From the NCBI RefSeq assembly GCF_008704495.1, contig NZ_CP023699.1, forward strand, positions 6,386,001-6,450,000: a stretch of 64,000 nt of DNA, written 5' to 3'. A model generated the notes under the pieces. The model searched no databases. It was not told where the DNA came from and saw nothing but the letters and a program-made list of their open reading frames with translations. This document shows positions 24,935 through 32,854 of the stretch, in pieces. Position 1 is the stretch's first letter. Each line of letters begins with the position of its first letter. Made by a program: the position numbers and the translations under genes. The DNA comes from Streptomyces kanamyceticus (GTDB lineage: Bacteria; Actinomycetota; Actinomycetes; Streptomycetales; Streptomycetaceae).

Positions 24935-25246
24935 GGCCGGACCCTCTCGTACGGATCGTGACCCTCATGGTGCGGATCGTGCCGGACCGCGCACGCCCCC
25001 GCGCTCCTGCGATGCTCGCGTGGCTGCCCCTGTTCCGGCGGAGCACGAACGTACAGGCCCCGAGGGGTCGGGCACGCGGAGTTTGGCTACAAACCGGATA
25101 TCTCACCCGGGATCCGCCATGAACTGCCATCCTTTGTGGCGGCGCGCCGCAGTGCCTGTTGACGCCGACTCGCGTTGAACCATGCGGAGTGGGGGCTACG
25201 CGGCTTCCACTACTGGCGAGGAGGGGTTCCCTTGTTGGAGGTCGGC
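24935..25246. other. Divergent promoter region
   Basis: 312 bases between the HTH/TPR regulator and the small primase-like gene. I see A/T-richer patches near 25083-25130 that could carry promoters and a GGCGCGCC block at 25139-25148. No gene or long repeat is visible. Confidence 0.4.
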
Positions 25247-25738
25247 ATGGAGAACAGCGTCTCCGGTGCGGCGGGCGGCGTGTCCCCGGCATCACTGACG
25301 ACGGCACGGCACCGGCCCACCCAGGAGGGCAGTGCGCTGCCGGGCCCCGCCGAGTCCTGCGACGACGAATGCTGCGACCTGGTCACGGTCCCGGCCAGAC
25401 AGGGACTCGAAGCGGTCGACATCCTGCGCCGCGGCGCGGGCGACACCATCGGGCCCGTGCTGCACGACGGGGGCTGCGACACCCTCGGCTTCCTGGTGCC
25501 GCCCGGCACCGCCGACGGCTGGGACCTGCCGGGCAGTGCCTGTACGCAGACGTTCGGGCGCGGCATGAGTGTGTACGCGGACCCGGATCCGGGACCCGTC
25601 GTGCCCGAGCCGCCCGTCGCGGGCACCGGCTGGCTGCTGCCGCCAGGCGAGGCCGACCCGATCACCGACCCGGCCGTCCTGCGGGCCGCGCTCGGCCAGG
25701 CCGCCCGCACGATCGAGGCCGCGGACAACTGCCGCTGA
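25247..25738 (+). CDS. Small primase/polymerase-like protein, second member
   Basis: A 163-residue protein that shares with the 16344-16943 product the order: hydrophobic strand plus PGTA (LGFLVPPGTADGWDLP), a Cys turn, G.GMSVYA, PP, and GTGWLLPPG followed by a helix. This resembles the C-terminal half of Streptomyces bifunctional primase/polymerase proteins. No catalytic triad is evident. ATG 25247 follows GGAGG by five bases. TTG 25235 behind GAGGAGGGG is an alternative start. Confidence 0.6.
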   Translation: MENSVSGAAGGVSPASLTTARHRPTQEGSALPGPAESCDDECCDLVTVPARQGLEAVDILRRGAGDTIGPVLHDGGCDTLGFLVPPGTADGWDLPGSACTQTFGRGMSVYADPDPGPVVPEPPVAGTGWLLPPGEADPITDPAVLRAALGQAARTIEAADNCR

Positions 25739-25782
25739 TCGGTCCCTCGCACCGCCGCCGGGCCGCTTCGTCACCGGGCGTC

Positions 25783-25788
25783 GATAAT
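25783..25788 (+). promoter_or_regulatory. Candidate -10 box for a leaderless mRNA
   Basis: GATAAT ends six bases before ATG 25795, the spacing expected when transcription starts at the A of the start codon. No clear -35 match was found. Confidence 0.35.
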
Positions 25789-25794
25789 GGTCCG

Positions 25795-26655
25795 ATGGCA
25801 AGGAACAAGCGGACCCGGGAAGCGCGGGAAGCCGTCGTCGAAAAGGTGGACGGCGGACTCGCCGAGCTCATGCCGGACCGGGACAGGCCGCGCGCCTGGA
25901 CGCTGCTCGTGGACGGCGCCCCGCAGTCCCACGTCGACCTCGACGACCCCGCGCACCTCGCCTTCGAGTACCAGCGCAGGATCGGCCACATCGCCGACCT
26001 GGTCGCCCCGCCCGGCAAGCCGATCCACGCCCTGCACCTTGGCGGCGGCGCCTTCACCCTCGCCCGCTACATAGCCGCGACCCGCCCCCGCTCCACCCAG
26101 CAGATCGTCGAACGCGACGCGGCGCTCATCCAACTCGTCCGCCGCGAACTGCCGTTGGACCCGGGTGCCCGGGTCAGGGTGCGCGCCGTCGACGCCCGCG
26201 AAGGGCTCGCGAAGATCGCGGACGGCTGGGCCGACCTCGTCATCGCCGACGTCTTCAGCGGGGCCCGTACGCCAGGGCACCTCACCAGTACGGAATTCCT
26301 CACCGACGTACGCAGGGTCATCAAGCCCGGCGGGTACTACGCCGCCAACCTCGCCGACGGGCCGCCCCTCGCGCATCTGCGCGGCCAGCTCGCCACTGCC
26401 GCCGCGCTCTTCCCCGAACTCGCGCTCGTCGCCGACCCCACCGTCCTGCGCGGCAAGCGGTTCGGCAACGCGGTGCTCCTCGGCTCCGACCACGCACTGC
26501 CCATCGCCGAACTGACCCGGCGCAGCGCGGGCGACCCGCACCCCGGCAGGGTCGAACACGGGCGCGGGCTGCGGGACTTCAGCGGGGGCGCGGCCGCCGT
26601 CACCGACGCGAACGCGGTCGCGTCGCCCGCGCCGCCGCCCTCGGTCTTCAGGTGA
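25795..26655 (+). CDS. Spermidine synthase-like methyltransferase-fold protein
   Basis: A 286-residue Rossmann-fold protein of the spermidine synthase-like group. The SAM/dcSAM-binding motif is ALHLGGGAFTLARYI, then an acidic loop QIVERDAAL, and DLVIADVFSGARTPGHL where spermidine synthases carry the active-site Asp. It may be an aminopropyl- or methyltransferase; the substrate is unknown. ATG 25795 has no ribosome site but a GATAAT box ends seven bases upstream, so the mRNA may be leaderless. Confidence 0.82.
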   Translation: MARNKRTREAREAVVEKVDGGLAELMPDRDRPRAWTLLVDGAPQSHVDLDDPAHLAFEYQRRIGHIADLVAPPGKPIHALHLGGGAFTLARYIAATRPRSTQQIVERDAALIQLVRRELPLDPGARVRVRAVDAREGLAKIADGWADLVIADVFSGARTPGHLTSTEFLTDVRRVIKPGGYYAANLADGPPLAHLRGQLATAAALFPELALVADPTVLRGKRFGNAVLLGSDHALPIAELTRRSAGDPHPGRVEHGRGLRDFSGGAAAVTDANAVASPAPPPSVFR

Positions 26656-26667
26656 CGGAACCCCCAC

Positions 26668-26715
26668 CAGCGATTCGGCGCTTCAGGAGTTCAGCACTTC
26701 AGGGCCTCAGTACTT
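26668..26715. repeat. Three-copy 16-bp repeat holding a stop codon
   Basis: On the minus strand, AAGTACTGAGGCCCTG, AAGTGCTGAACTCCTG and AAGCGCCGAATCGCTG follow one another directly. The first includes the last codons and the TGA stop (26707-26709) of the secreted hypothetical gene. Confidence 0.75.
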
Positions 26716-27243
26716 ATTGATGTCGACCCGCGGCGCGGTGTCGTGCCAGGTGCAGAAGACCGAGACCTTGGCCGCGCCCGCCGTGAACTCCACACGAATC
26801 CATTTGTCCTGCTTCCACGTCTGCACCGACCAGCCCGCCGCAGGGGTGGCCGAGACCAGCGTCGCCGAGTCGTCGCCGATGTCGAACACGACCCGGCCGC
26901 CCGGAGTGTTGTAGCCCTTCACCGCGCCCGTGCCGGACCGCGTGGGCGGCGGCGCCTTCGGGGGGCTCGTCCCGCTCTCGGAGGGTTTGGTGGTGCCCGG
27001 GGGCTTCGTCGGTTCCGGGGACTTCGAGGGCTTGCCCGTAGGGGAGGACTCGGGGCGGTGCGTCGAGGAGGAGATCGGCTCGGTGCCGCCGTCCGCGCCG
27101 CCGTCGTCGCCCGCGAGCGGCAGGGCGCGCGGCGGGTCGTACACGGTGCCGGACATCACCGTGTGGACGCCCCACCAGGACAGCGTGACCGCCGCGCCGG
27201 TGGCGAGCGACCAGGCGATTCCGTGTATGAGTCCTCTGCGCAT
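26707..27243 (-). CDS. Membrane-anchored or secreted hypothetical protein
   Basis: A 178-residue protein with one N-terminal hydrophobic segment (LIHGIAWSLATGAAVTLSWWGVHTVM, about residues 5-30). A Pro/Ser/Thr/Lys-rich linker at about 55-115 is typical of cell-wall spacers. A C-terminal globular beta-domain of about 60 residues follows (GGRVVFDIGDDSATLVSATPAAGWSVQTWKQDKWIRVEF...). It probably projects outside the membrane. It is divergent from the response regulator gene, which suggests a functional link with that two-component system, but no family is recognised. Confidence 0.75.
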   Translation of the reverse strand: MRRGLIHGIAWSLATGAAVTLSWWGVHTVMSGTVYDPPRALPLAGDDGGADGGTEPISSSTHRPESSPTGKPSKSPEPTKPPGTTKPSESGTSPPKAPPPTRSGTGAVKGYNTPGGRVVFDIGDDSATLVSATPAAGWSVQTWKQDKWIRVEFTAGAAKVSVFCTWHDTAPRVDINKY

Positions 27244-27340
27244 CGCGGGCCATACTGCACCACGAGCCGCACGTGTGTCCCGTGGGGGAGCGCACTCCCA
27301 GGGGCGACCGGGTTCCCTCGTATGGCGTACGGTGCCGCCC

Positions 27341-28045
27341 ATGGCAAGTGTGCTCGTCGTCGAGGATGACCAGTTCGTACGCTCCGCGCTCATCCGGCAC
27401 CTGACCGAGGCGACGCACACCGTGCGCAGCGTCGGCACGGCCCTGGAGGCGCTGCGCGAGGTCGCCCATTTCCGCTTCGACGTGGTGATCCTGGACCTCG
27501 GCCTGCCCGACCTCGACGGGTCGGAGGCGCTGAAGATGCTGCGCGGCATCACGGACGTACCCGTGATCATCGCCACCGCGCGGGACGACGAGGCGGAGAT
27601 CGTCCGGCTCCTGAACGACGGCGCCGACGACTACCTGATCAAGCCCTTCTCCGTCGAGCACCTGTCCGCGCGGATGGCCGCCGTGCTGCGCCGCGCGCGC
27701 GTCCCCGCGGGCGACGTGCCGCCCAGCGACGTGCTCAGGGTCGGCGGGCTCGCGATCGACCCGCTGCGGCGCCAGGCCGAGCTGGACGGGGCGCGGCTCG
27801 ACCTGACCCGGCGCGAGTTCGACCTGCTCGCCTTCCTCGCCGGACGGCCGGGCGTCGTCGTCCCCCGCAAGGAGCTGCTCGCCGAGGTGTGGCAGCAGAG
27901 TTACGGGGACGACCAGACCATCGACGTACATCTGTCGTGGCTGCGGCGGAAGTTGGGCGAGACGGCCGCGCGGCCCCGCTATCTGCACACCCTGCGCGGG
28001 GTCGGCGTGAAGCTGGAGCCACCGCTGTCGGGGCAACCCCTGTGA
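27341..28045 (+). CDS. OmpR-family response regulator
   Basis: A 234-residue regulator. The receiver domain (residues 3-115) has acidic VVEDD, phosphoacceptor Asp in VVILDLGLPDLDG (about residue 51), Thr in IIATARDD and Lys in YLIKPF. The C-terminal winged helix carries LDLTRREFDLLAFLAGRPG and TIDVHLSWLRRKLGE. ATG 27341 is the only start that preserves the domain. It is coupled to the kinase gene through a GTGA overlap. Targets are unknown. Confidence 0.93.
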   Translation: MASVLVVEDDQFVRSALIRHLTEATHTVRSVGTALEALREVAHFRFDVVILDLGLPDLDGSEALKMLRGITDVPVIIATARDDEAEIVRLLNDGADDYLIKPFSVEHLSARMAAVLRRARVPAGDVPPSDVLRVGGLAIDPLRRQAELDGARLDLTRREFDLLAFLAGRPGVVVPRKELLAEVWQQSYGDDQTIDVHLSWLRRKLGETAARPRYLHTLRGVGVKLEPPLSGQPL

Positions 28046-29427
28046 GGTGGGCACTCGTCAAGGTGTGCCTGGCCGTCACGACGATGGTCGTGGTGGCCTT
28101 CGCGGTGCCGCTCGGCCTCGTCATCAAGGAGATGGCACGGGACCGCGCCATCTCGAACGCGGAGCGGCACGGCGCCGGCATGGGCCCCACGCTCTCCATC
28201 ACCACCGACCGCGGGGAGCTCACCCGGGCCGTCGCCACGTCCGAGGCGGGCGGTGACGGGCGGATGGCCGTGTACGTGCCCGCCATCGACGACAGGGCCG
28301 CCTTCGAGGTCGGCGACCCGCGGGCCGGGGCGCGCGCCGTGGAGGCCACCCGCAAGGAGGGCCGGGCCAGGACCGCCGGGGTGCCCGGCGGGTTCGTGGT
28401 GCTCCAGCCCACCGCGCTCAGCTCGGGCACGGCCGTCGTGGAGATCTTCGTGCCCGAGGCGGAGGTCAGCAACGGCGTGACCACGGCGTGGGTGGTGCTC
28501 GCGGGCGTCGGCATCGCGCTCGTCATCGGCTCGGTGGCGGTCGCGGACCGCCTGGGCGTACGCATGGTCCAGCCCGCCAAACGCCTGGTGGGCGCCGCGC
28601 ACGACCTCGGCGAGGGGAAGCTGGGGGCGCGGGTGCCCGAGGAGGGGCCGACCGAACTGCGCCTGGCGGCGGTGGCGTTCAACTCGATGGCGGACCAGGT
28701 CGTCCAACTGCTGGCGAACGAAAGGGAGTTGGCGGCGGATCTCTCCCACCGCCTGCGTACGCCACTCACCGTCCTGCGGCTGAACGCGGCGTCCCTCGGC
28801 GACGGGCCCGTGGCCGAGCAGACCCGTACGGCCGTCGAGACGCTGGAGCGCGAGGTCGACACGATCATCCGCACCGCGCGCGACGCCAAGCCGCAGACCG
28901 CGACGGTCGGCCCCGGAGCGGGCTGCGACGCCGCTGAGGTGATCAGGGAGCGGATGGCCTTCTGGTCGGCGCTCGCCGAGGACGAGGGGCGCGAGGTGCG
29001 CGTCGCGGGCGTCGACAGGCCGGTACGGATACCGGTGGCGCGGGCCGAACTGGCCGCCGCGCTCGACGCGTTGCTCGGCAACGTCTTCCGGCACACCGGT
29101 GAGGGCACGGCCTTCTCGGTGGACGTGCACAGCGGCGAGGACGCGGTGATCGTCCTCGTCTCCGACGCGGGGGCGGGCATCGCCGACCCCGAGACGGCGG
29201 TGGCCCGCGGGGCGGGTTCGGGCGAGGCCGGGTCGACGGGCCTAGGCCTCGACATCGTGCGGCGCCTCGCGGAGTCGACGGGCGGGGACGTGCGGATCGG
29301 GAGCTCTGTGCTTGGTGGGGCGGAGGTGCGGATCTGGATTCAGCGGGATGGGGGGACTGCGGTGGGGCGTAGGGGGCACAGGGGCGCCGCCGTACGCCGC
29401 CGGAGGCGCACGTCTGCGCCGGGCTGA
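28042..29427 (+). CDS. Membrane sensor histidine kinase partnered with the OmpR regulator
   Basis: A 461-residue kinase. It has an N-terminal helix (ALVKVCLAVTTMVVVAFAVPLGLV), an extracytoplasmic sensor of about 120 residues, a second helix (AWVVLAGVGIALVIGSVAVA), and a HAMP domain. The H-box is ADLSHRLRTPLTVL, and the HATPase domain has an N-box (ALLGNVFRHT), G1 (SDAGAGI) and G2 (STGLGLDIV). The C-terminal 35 residues are basic and low-complexity. GTG 28042 overlaps the regulator stop (GTGA). The signal sensed is unknown. Confidence 0.92.
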   Translation: MRWALVKVCLAVTTMVVVAFAVPLGLVIKEMARDRAISNAERHGAGMGPTLSITTDRGELTRAVATSEAGGDGRMAVYVPAIDDRAAFEVGDPRAGARAVEATRKEGRARTAGVPGGFVVLQPTALSSGTAVVEIFVPEAEVSNGVTTAWVVLAGVGIALVIGSVAVADRLGVRMVQPAKRLVGAAHDLGEGKLGARVPEEGPTELRLAAVAFNSMADQVVQLLANERELAADLSHRLRTPLTVLRLNAASLGDGPVAEQTRTAVETLEREVDTIIRTARDAKPQTATVGPGAGCDAAEVIRERMAFWSALAEDEGREVRVAGVDRPVRIPVARAELAAALDALLGNVFRHTGEGTAFSVDVHSGEDAVIVLVSDAGAGIADPETAVARGAGSGEAGSTGLGLDIVRRLAESTGGDVRIGSSVLGGAEVRIWIQRDGGTAVGRRGHRGAAVRRRRRTSAPG

Positions 29428-30046
29428 GCGTTCTTGGCTCCCGCCGCGCGGCTCTTCGCCTGCGGGCGCGCGCTGGCCGCTCGCGCAGTTCCCCGCGCCC
29501 CTAGCGGGGCCCACCTGCGCCGTTCCCCACGCCCCTGACGGGCTCACCTGTGCCGCTCTTCGCCTGCGGGCGCGTCGTGGTTGCTCGCGCAGTTCCCCGC
29601 GCCCCTGACGGGGCCCACCTGCGTCGTTCCCCGCGCCCCTGACGGGCTCACCTGTGCCGCTCTTCGCCTGCGGGCGCGTCGTGGTTGCTCGCGCAGTTCC
29701 CCGCGCCCCTAGCGGGGCCCACCTGCGCCGCTCCCCGCGCCCCTGACGGGTGGCCTGTGCCTTTGGCGGGGCGCTCAGGGTGGGGTGGTTAGGGGCGCGG
29801 GGAACTGCGCGAGCAACCACGACGGTCCGCGGGTGAGTGACGGCGGGTGGCTGGTTGAGGGGCGCGGGGAACTGCGCGAGGAGCCGCCACGCACCCGCAG
29901 GGAACCCGCACCTTTAATCCGCCCCGATCCCTCCCTTAAGCGAACCCTAAGATCCCCAACCCGGGCCAGGCTTACCCCATTTGTCGCCCAGCACGCGGCT
30001 AGCGTGCACACACCCCCACCCGCACAGCCAAAGGCAGGCGCACCCC
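29428..30046. other. Repeat-rich intergenic region
   Basis: 619 bases without a credible gene. It contains three tandem 104-bp units (29451-29762), then two inverted copies of the dispersed extragenic repeat (about 29785-29823 and 29852-29887). A conventional upstream region for the GH18 gene follows (29888-30046), where the direct repeat CACCCGCA-type words and an A-rich ACAGCCAAAGGCAGG leader are visible. Confidence 0.8.
29451..29762. repeat. Three tandem 104-bp units built from the extragenic repeat
   Basis: The word GCTCTTCGCCTGCGGGCGCG recurs at 29451, 29555 and 29659, a period of exactly 104 bases. Each unit contains one copy of GCTCGCGCAGTTCCCCGCGCCCC(T) with a short hairpin (AGCGGGGC or ACGGGGC) and a second G/C-rich hairpin. 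Units 1 and 2 end with GACGGGCTCACCTGTGCC. Confidence 0.88.
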
Positions 30047-31105
30047 ATGACCCGCACCCACCGCCGCACGCTCCCCACCCATTCCAAGGTCATCGGAGGG
30101 CTCCTCGCCGCCTCCCTCGTCGGCGGCGGAGCCTTCCTCCTCTCCGGTACCGCCCTCGCGACCAAGGCCCCGGCCAAGAAGAGCCCCACCAAGACCGCCG
30201 AAACCGCCAAGGCCCCCGCCAGGTTCGCCCCCTTCGTGGACACCTCCCTCGCCCCCGCCTACGACCTCGTCGACACCGCGGCGAAGACCGGCGTCAAGGA
30301 GTTCAACCTCGCCTTCATCACCTCGGGCGGCGGCTGCGAGCCCCTCTGGGGCGGTGTCACCGCGCTCGGCGACGACAAGGTGGCCGCGCAGATCGGCGAC
30401 CTGCGCGCCAAGGGCGGCGACGTCCGCGTCTCCTTCGGCGGTGCCGCGGGCTCCGAGCTGGGGCTGAAGTGCGACAGCGCGGGCTCGCTCGCCAAGGCGT
30501 ACGGCAAGGTCGTCGACGCGTACAAGCTGACCAAGGTCGACTTCGACATCGAGGGCGCCGCCCTGCCGGACACCGCGGCCAACACCCGACGCGCCCAGGC
30601 GATGGCCCAGCTGCAGAAGCAACACCCCGGCCTGGACGTCTCGTTCACGCTTCCGGTGATGCCCGAGGGGCTCACTCGGCCCGGCGTCGACCTGCTCGCC
30701 AACGCCAAGAAGAACGGCGTGAAGATCTCCGCCGTCAACATCATGGCGATGGACTACGGGCCCTCCTACAGCGGCGACATGGGCGCGTACGCGACCCAGG
30801 CCGCGACCGCCACGCAGAAGCAGCTCAAGACCGCGCTCGGCCTCTCCGACAAGGCCGCCTGGAAGGCCGTCGCCGTCACGCCGATGATCGGTGTCAACGA
30901 CGTCGCGACCGAGGTCTTCAAGACCGAGGACGCCGCCGAGCTCGTGAAGTTCGCCGAGTCCAAGGGCATGGGCTGGCTGTCGATGTGGTCCTCGACCCGC
31001 GACAAGGCCTGCCCCGGCGGCGCCACCAACTCCGCGCAGCCGACGTGCAGTTCGATCGAACAGCAGCCCCTGGCGTTCACCAAGGCGTTCGCCGCGTACA
31101 AGTAG
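30047..31105 (+). CDS. Secreted GH18 (chitinase-like) glycoside hydrolase
   Basis: A 352-residue protein with a signal peptide (about residues 1-39, ending SGTALA), a Lys/Thr/Ala-rich linker and a GH18 barrel. The catalytic DxDxE motif is seen as KVDFDIEGAAL, with SFGGAAGSELG earlier and IMAMDYGPSY and WLSMWSSTRD later, all typical of Streptomyces GH18 chitinases and chitinase-like hydrolases. No carbohydrate-binding module is attached. It should act on chitin or related N-acetylglucosamine polymers outside the cell. Confidence 0.88.
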   Translation: MTRTHRRTLPTHSKVIGGLLAASLVGGGAFLLSGTALATKAPAKKSPTKTAETAKAPARFAPFVDTSLAPAYDLVDTAAKTGVKEFNLAFITSGGGCEPLWGGVTALGDDKVAAQIGDLRAKGGDVRVSFGGAAGSELGLKCDSAGSLAKAYGKVVDAYKLTKVDFDIEGAALPDTAANTRRAQAMAQLQKQHPGLDVSFTLPVMPEGLTRPGVDLLANAKKNGVKISAVNIMAMDYGPSYSGDMGAYATQAATATQKQLKTALGLSDKAAWKAVAVTPMIGVNDVATEVFKTEDAAELVKFAESKGMGWLSMWSSTRDKACPGGATNSAQPTCSSIEQQPLAFTKAFAAYK

Positions 31106-31117
31106 CCACCCCCGCGG

Positions 31118-31153
31118 ATGCCCCGGCCGGTTCCCCCCACTCGGCCGGGGCAT
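31118..31153. terminator. Bidirectional hairpin terminator
   Basis: A perfect 12-bp stem (ATGCCCCGGCCG with CGGCCGGGGCAT) around a 12-base loop lies between the convergent GH18 and aspD genes. Confidence 0.8.
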
Positions 31154-31166
31154 CACCCTGTCGAGG

Positions 31167-32816
31167 TCAGGACGTGGCGGCCCGCCACTCCTGCGCGTAG
31201 TCGTTGAAGATGCCCCGCAGATGGTGCCCGATCTTCAGGTAGTCGAGGTCGTCGAGGTTGGCGAGCGAGACCCGCACCGACCACTGCGGGCCGTCGAAGC
31301 CGCCGCCGTTGAGCAGCACCACGTGGGTCTGTTCGGCGAGGCGGAACAGCGGGTCCACCGGCTCGTAGTTCTTCTCCAGGAAGTCGGCGAAGTCCTTGCC
31401 GTGGACGCGTTCCGCCTCCGCGAGCAGGTCGAGTTCGATGTAGTACGCGGCCCGCTTCGGATCGTCGGAGATCTTCATCTGGGCGCCTTCGAGGAGCAGG
31501 CCGAGTCGCTGCTGCACGATCGCGCGGATGCGTTCCTTGTACGCCTGGCCCTCCTCCAGCATGTCGAAGAGCGAGAAGAGCGTCATCATCACCTGCTGGG
31601 GGAGCGAGAGGCCCGCCGTGTGGTTGAGCGCGACCTGACGCGAGTCGGCGACCAGGCGATCGATGAACCTGATCTTCTCGGGTTCCAGCGAGAGCGTCCC
31701 GTACCGCTTGTTGAGCTTGTCCTTCTCGGCGTCCGGCAGCTCCGCGATCATCTTGTCGATGACGTTGTCGTCGTGCAGGCCGATGACGCCGAGCCGCCAG
31801 CCCGTACAGCCGTAGTGCTTGGAGTACGAGTACACCAGCAGCGTGTTGCGGGGCAGGTCGGCGGCGATCGAGCGGAAGCCCTCCACGAACGTGCCGTACA
31901 CGTCGTCGGTGACGAGCAGCAGGTTCGGGTTCTCGTTGGCGACAATGTCCTTGATCTGGTCCGCGACGCGCTGACTGAGCGCCAGCGAAGGCGGGTTGGA
32001 CGGGTTGACGATGCAGACCAGCTTCACCGCGGGGTCCGCGAGCTTGGCGACCTCCTCCTCGGGGTAGCGCCACTCGCGCACGCCGGTCTCGGTGAACAGG
32101 CTCGCCTCGACGTTCACGACGTCGAACTCGTAGGTGTCGAGCTCGGGGATCTCGATGTACGGCGTGAACACCGGCACCATCAGGGCGATCTTGTCGCCCT
32201 TCTTCAGGATGCCGTTCTTCATCAGCGAGTCGAAGATGTAGCACATCGCCGCCGTGCCGCCCTCGGTCGCGAACAGCGAGAGATTGTCCCGCGGCGGCTT
32301 CTTGGCGAACATCTCGTCGGCGAGGTAACCGCGCACGATCCGCTCGGTGTGCGTCAACATCCGGTCGGGTACGGGGTAGTTGTCGCCGATGGAGCTGTCG
32401 GTCAGTTCGTGGACGAACTCGTCACGGTCGAAGCCGAAGCGCTCGACGGCGTACGCGACGCACTTCTCCAGGAGTTCGATGCCGGGCAGGTCGGGGTGGC
32501 GGCGCACGAAGGTGTCGAAGCGCTCCGCGGAGCCCGCCTTCTCCGGCATGCCGCCGAGGTCGTCCGCGGTCCACACCCGGCGCGACTCGGAGAGGGCGAA
32601 GTAGCCGAGCGCGTAGAAGGCCTCGCGGGGGCCCGTCGCGGTCCAGTTCGGGTTGCCGCGGCCCGCGTTGAGCATCTGCGCGCTCGACTTCTCCTTCTGC
32701 CCCGGCTTGTCCTCCTGTACCGCCTGCGCGATCTGGATGAACTTGTCCTTCAGCTCGAAGGGGCTCAGCTGGGCGAAGGACTGGATTTCCTCGCGGGTGA
32801 ACGTGGTCTTCGGCAC
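31167..32816 (-). CDS. aspD: Bifunctional aspartate aminotransferase / L-aspartate beta-decarboxylase
   Basis: A 549-residue PLP enzyme of fold type I, with the extra N-terminal and internal segments typical of AspD. The PLP-binding Lys is in YSYSKHYGCTGWRLG. The phosphate and pyridine contacts are in TEGGTAAMCYIF and IVNPSNPPS...LLVTDDVYG. It converts L-aspartate to L-alanine plus CO2. GTG 32816 has AAGGA seven bases upstream. It is the last gene of an operon with two AspT-like antiporters. In Tetragenococcus, aspD-aspT couples decarboxylation with aspartate/alanine exchange to make a proton-motive force; the same use here is inference. Confidence 0.93.
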   Translation of the reverse strand: MPKTTFTREEIQSFAQLSPFELKDKFIQIAQAVQEDKPGQKEKSSAQMLNAGRGNPNWTATGPREAFYALGYFALSESRRVWTADDLGGMPEKAGSAERFDTFVRRHPDLPGIELLEKCVAYAVERFGFDRDEFVHELTDSSIGDNYPVPDRMLTHTERIVRGYLADEMFAKKPPRDNLSLFATEGGTAAMCYIFDSLMKNGILKKGDKIALMVPVFTPYIEIPELDTYEFDVVNVEASLFTETGVREWRYPEEEVAKLADPAVKLVCIVNPSNPPSLALSQRVADQIKDIVANENPNLLLVTDDVYGTFVEGFRSIAADLPRNTLLVYSYSKHYGCTGWRLGVIGLHDDNVIDKMIAELPDAEKDKLNKRYGTLSLEPEKIRFIDRLVADSRQVALNHTAGLSLPQQVMMTLFSLFDMLEEGQAYKERIRAIVQQRLGLLLEGAQMKISDDPKRAAYYIELDLLAEAERVHGKDFADFLEKNYEPVDPLFRLAEQTHVVLLNGGGFDGPQWSVRVSLANLDDLDYLKIGHHLRGIFNDYAQEWRAATS

Positions 32817-32854
32817 GGTGCTTCCTTCTTACGTACGGACGGACGGTGTGGACG

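Noticed and set aside
29451..29762. CRISPR array
   Set aside because: The units are 104-bp tandem copies without unique spacers, built from the dispersed extragenic repeat; no cas genes are near.
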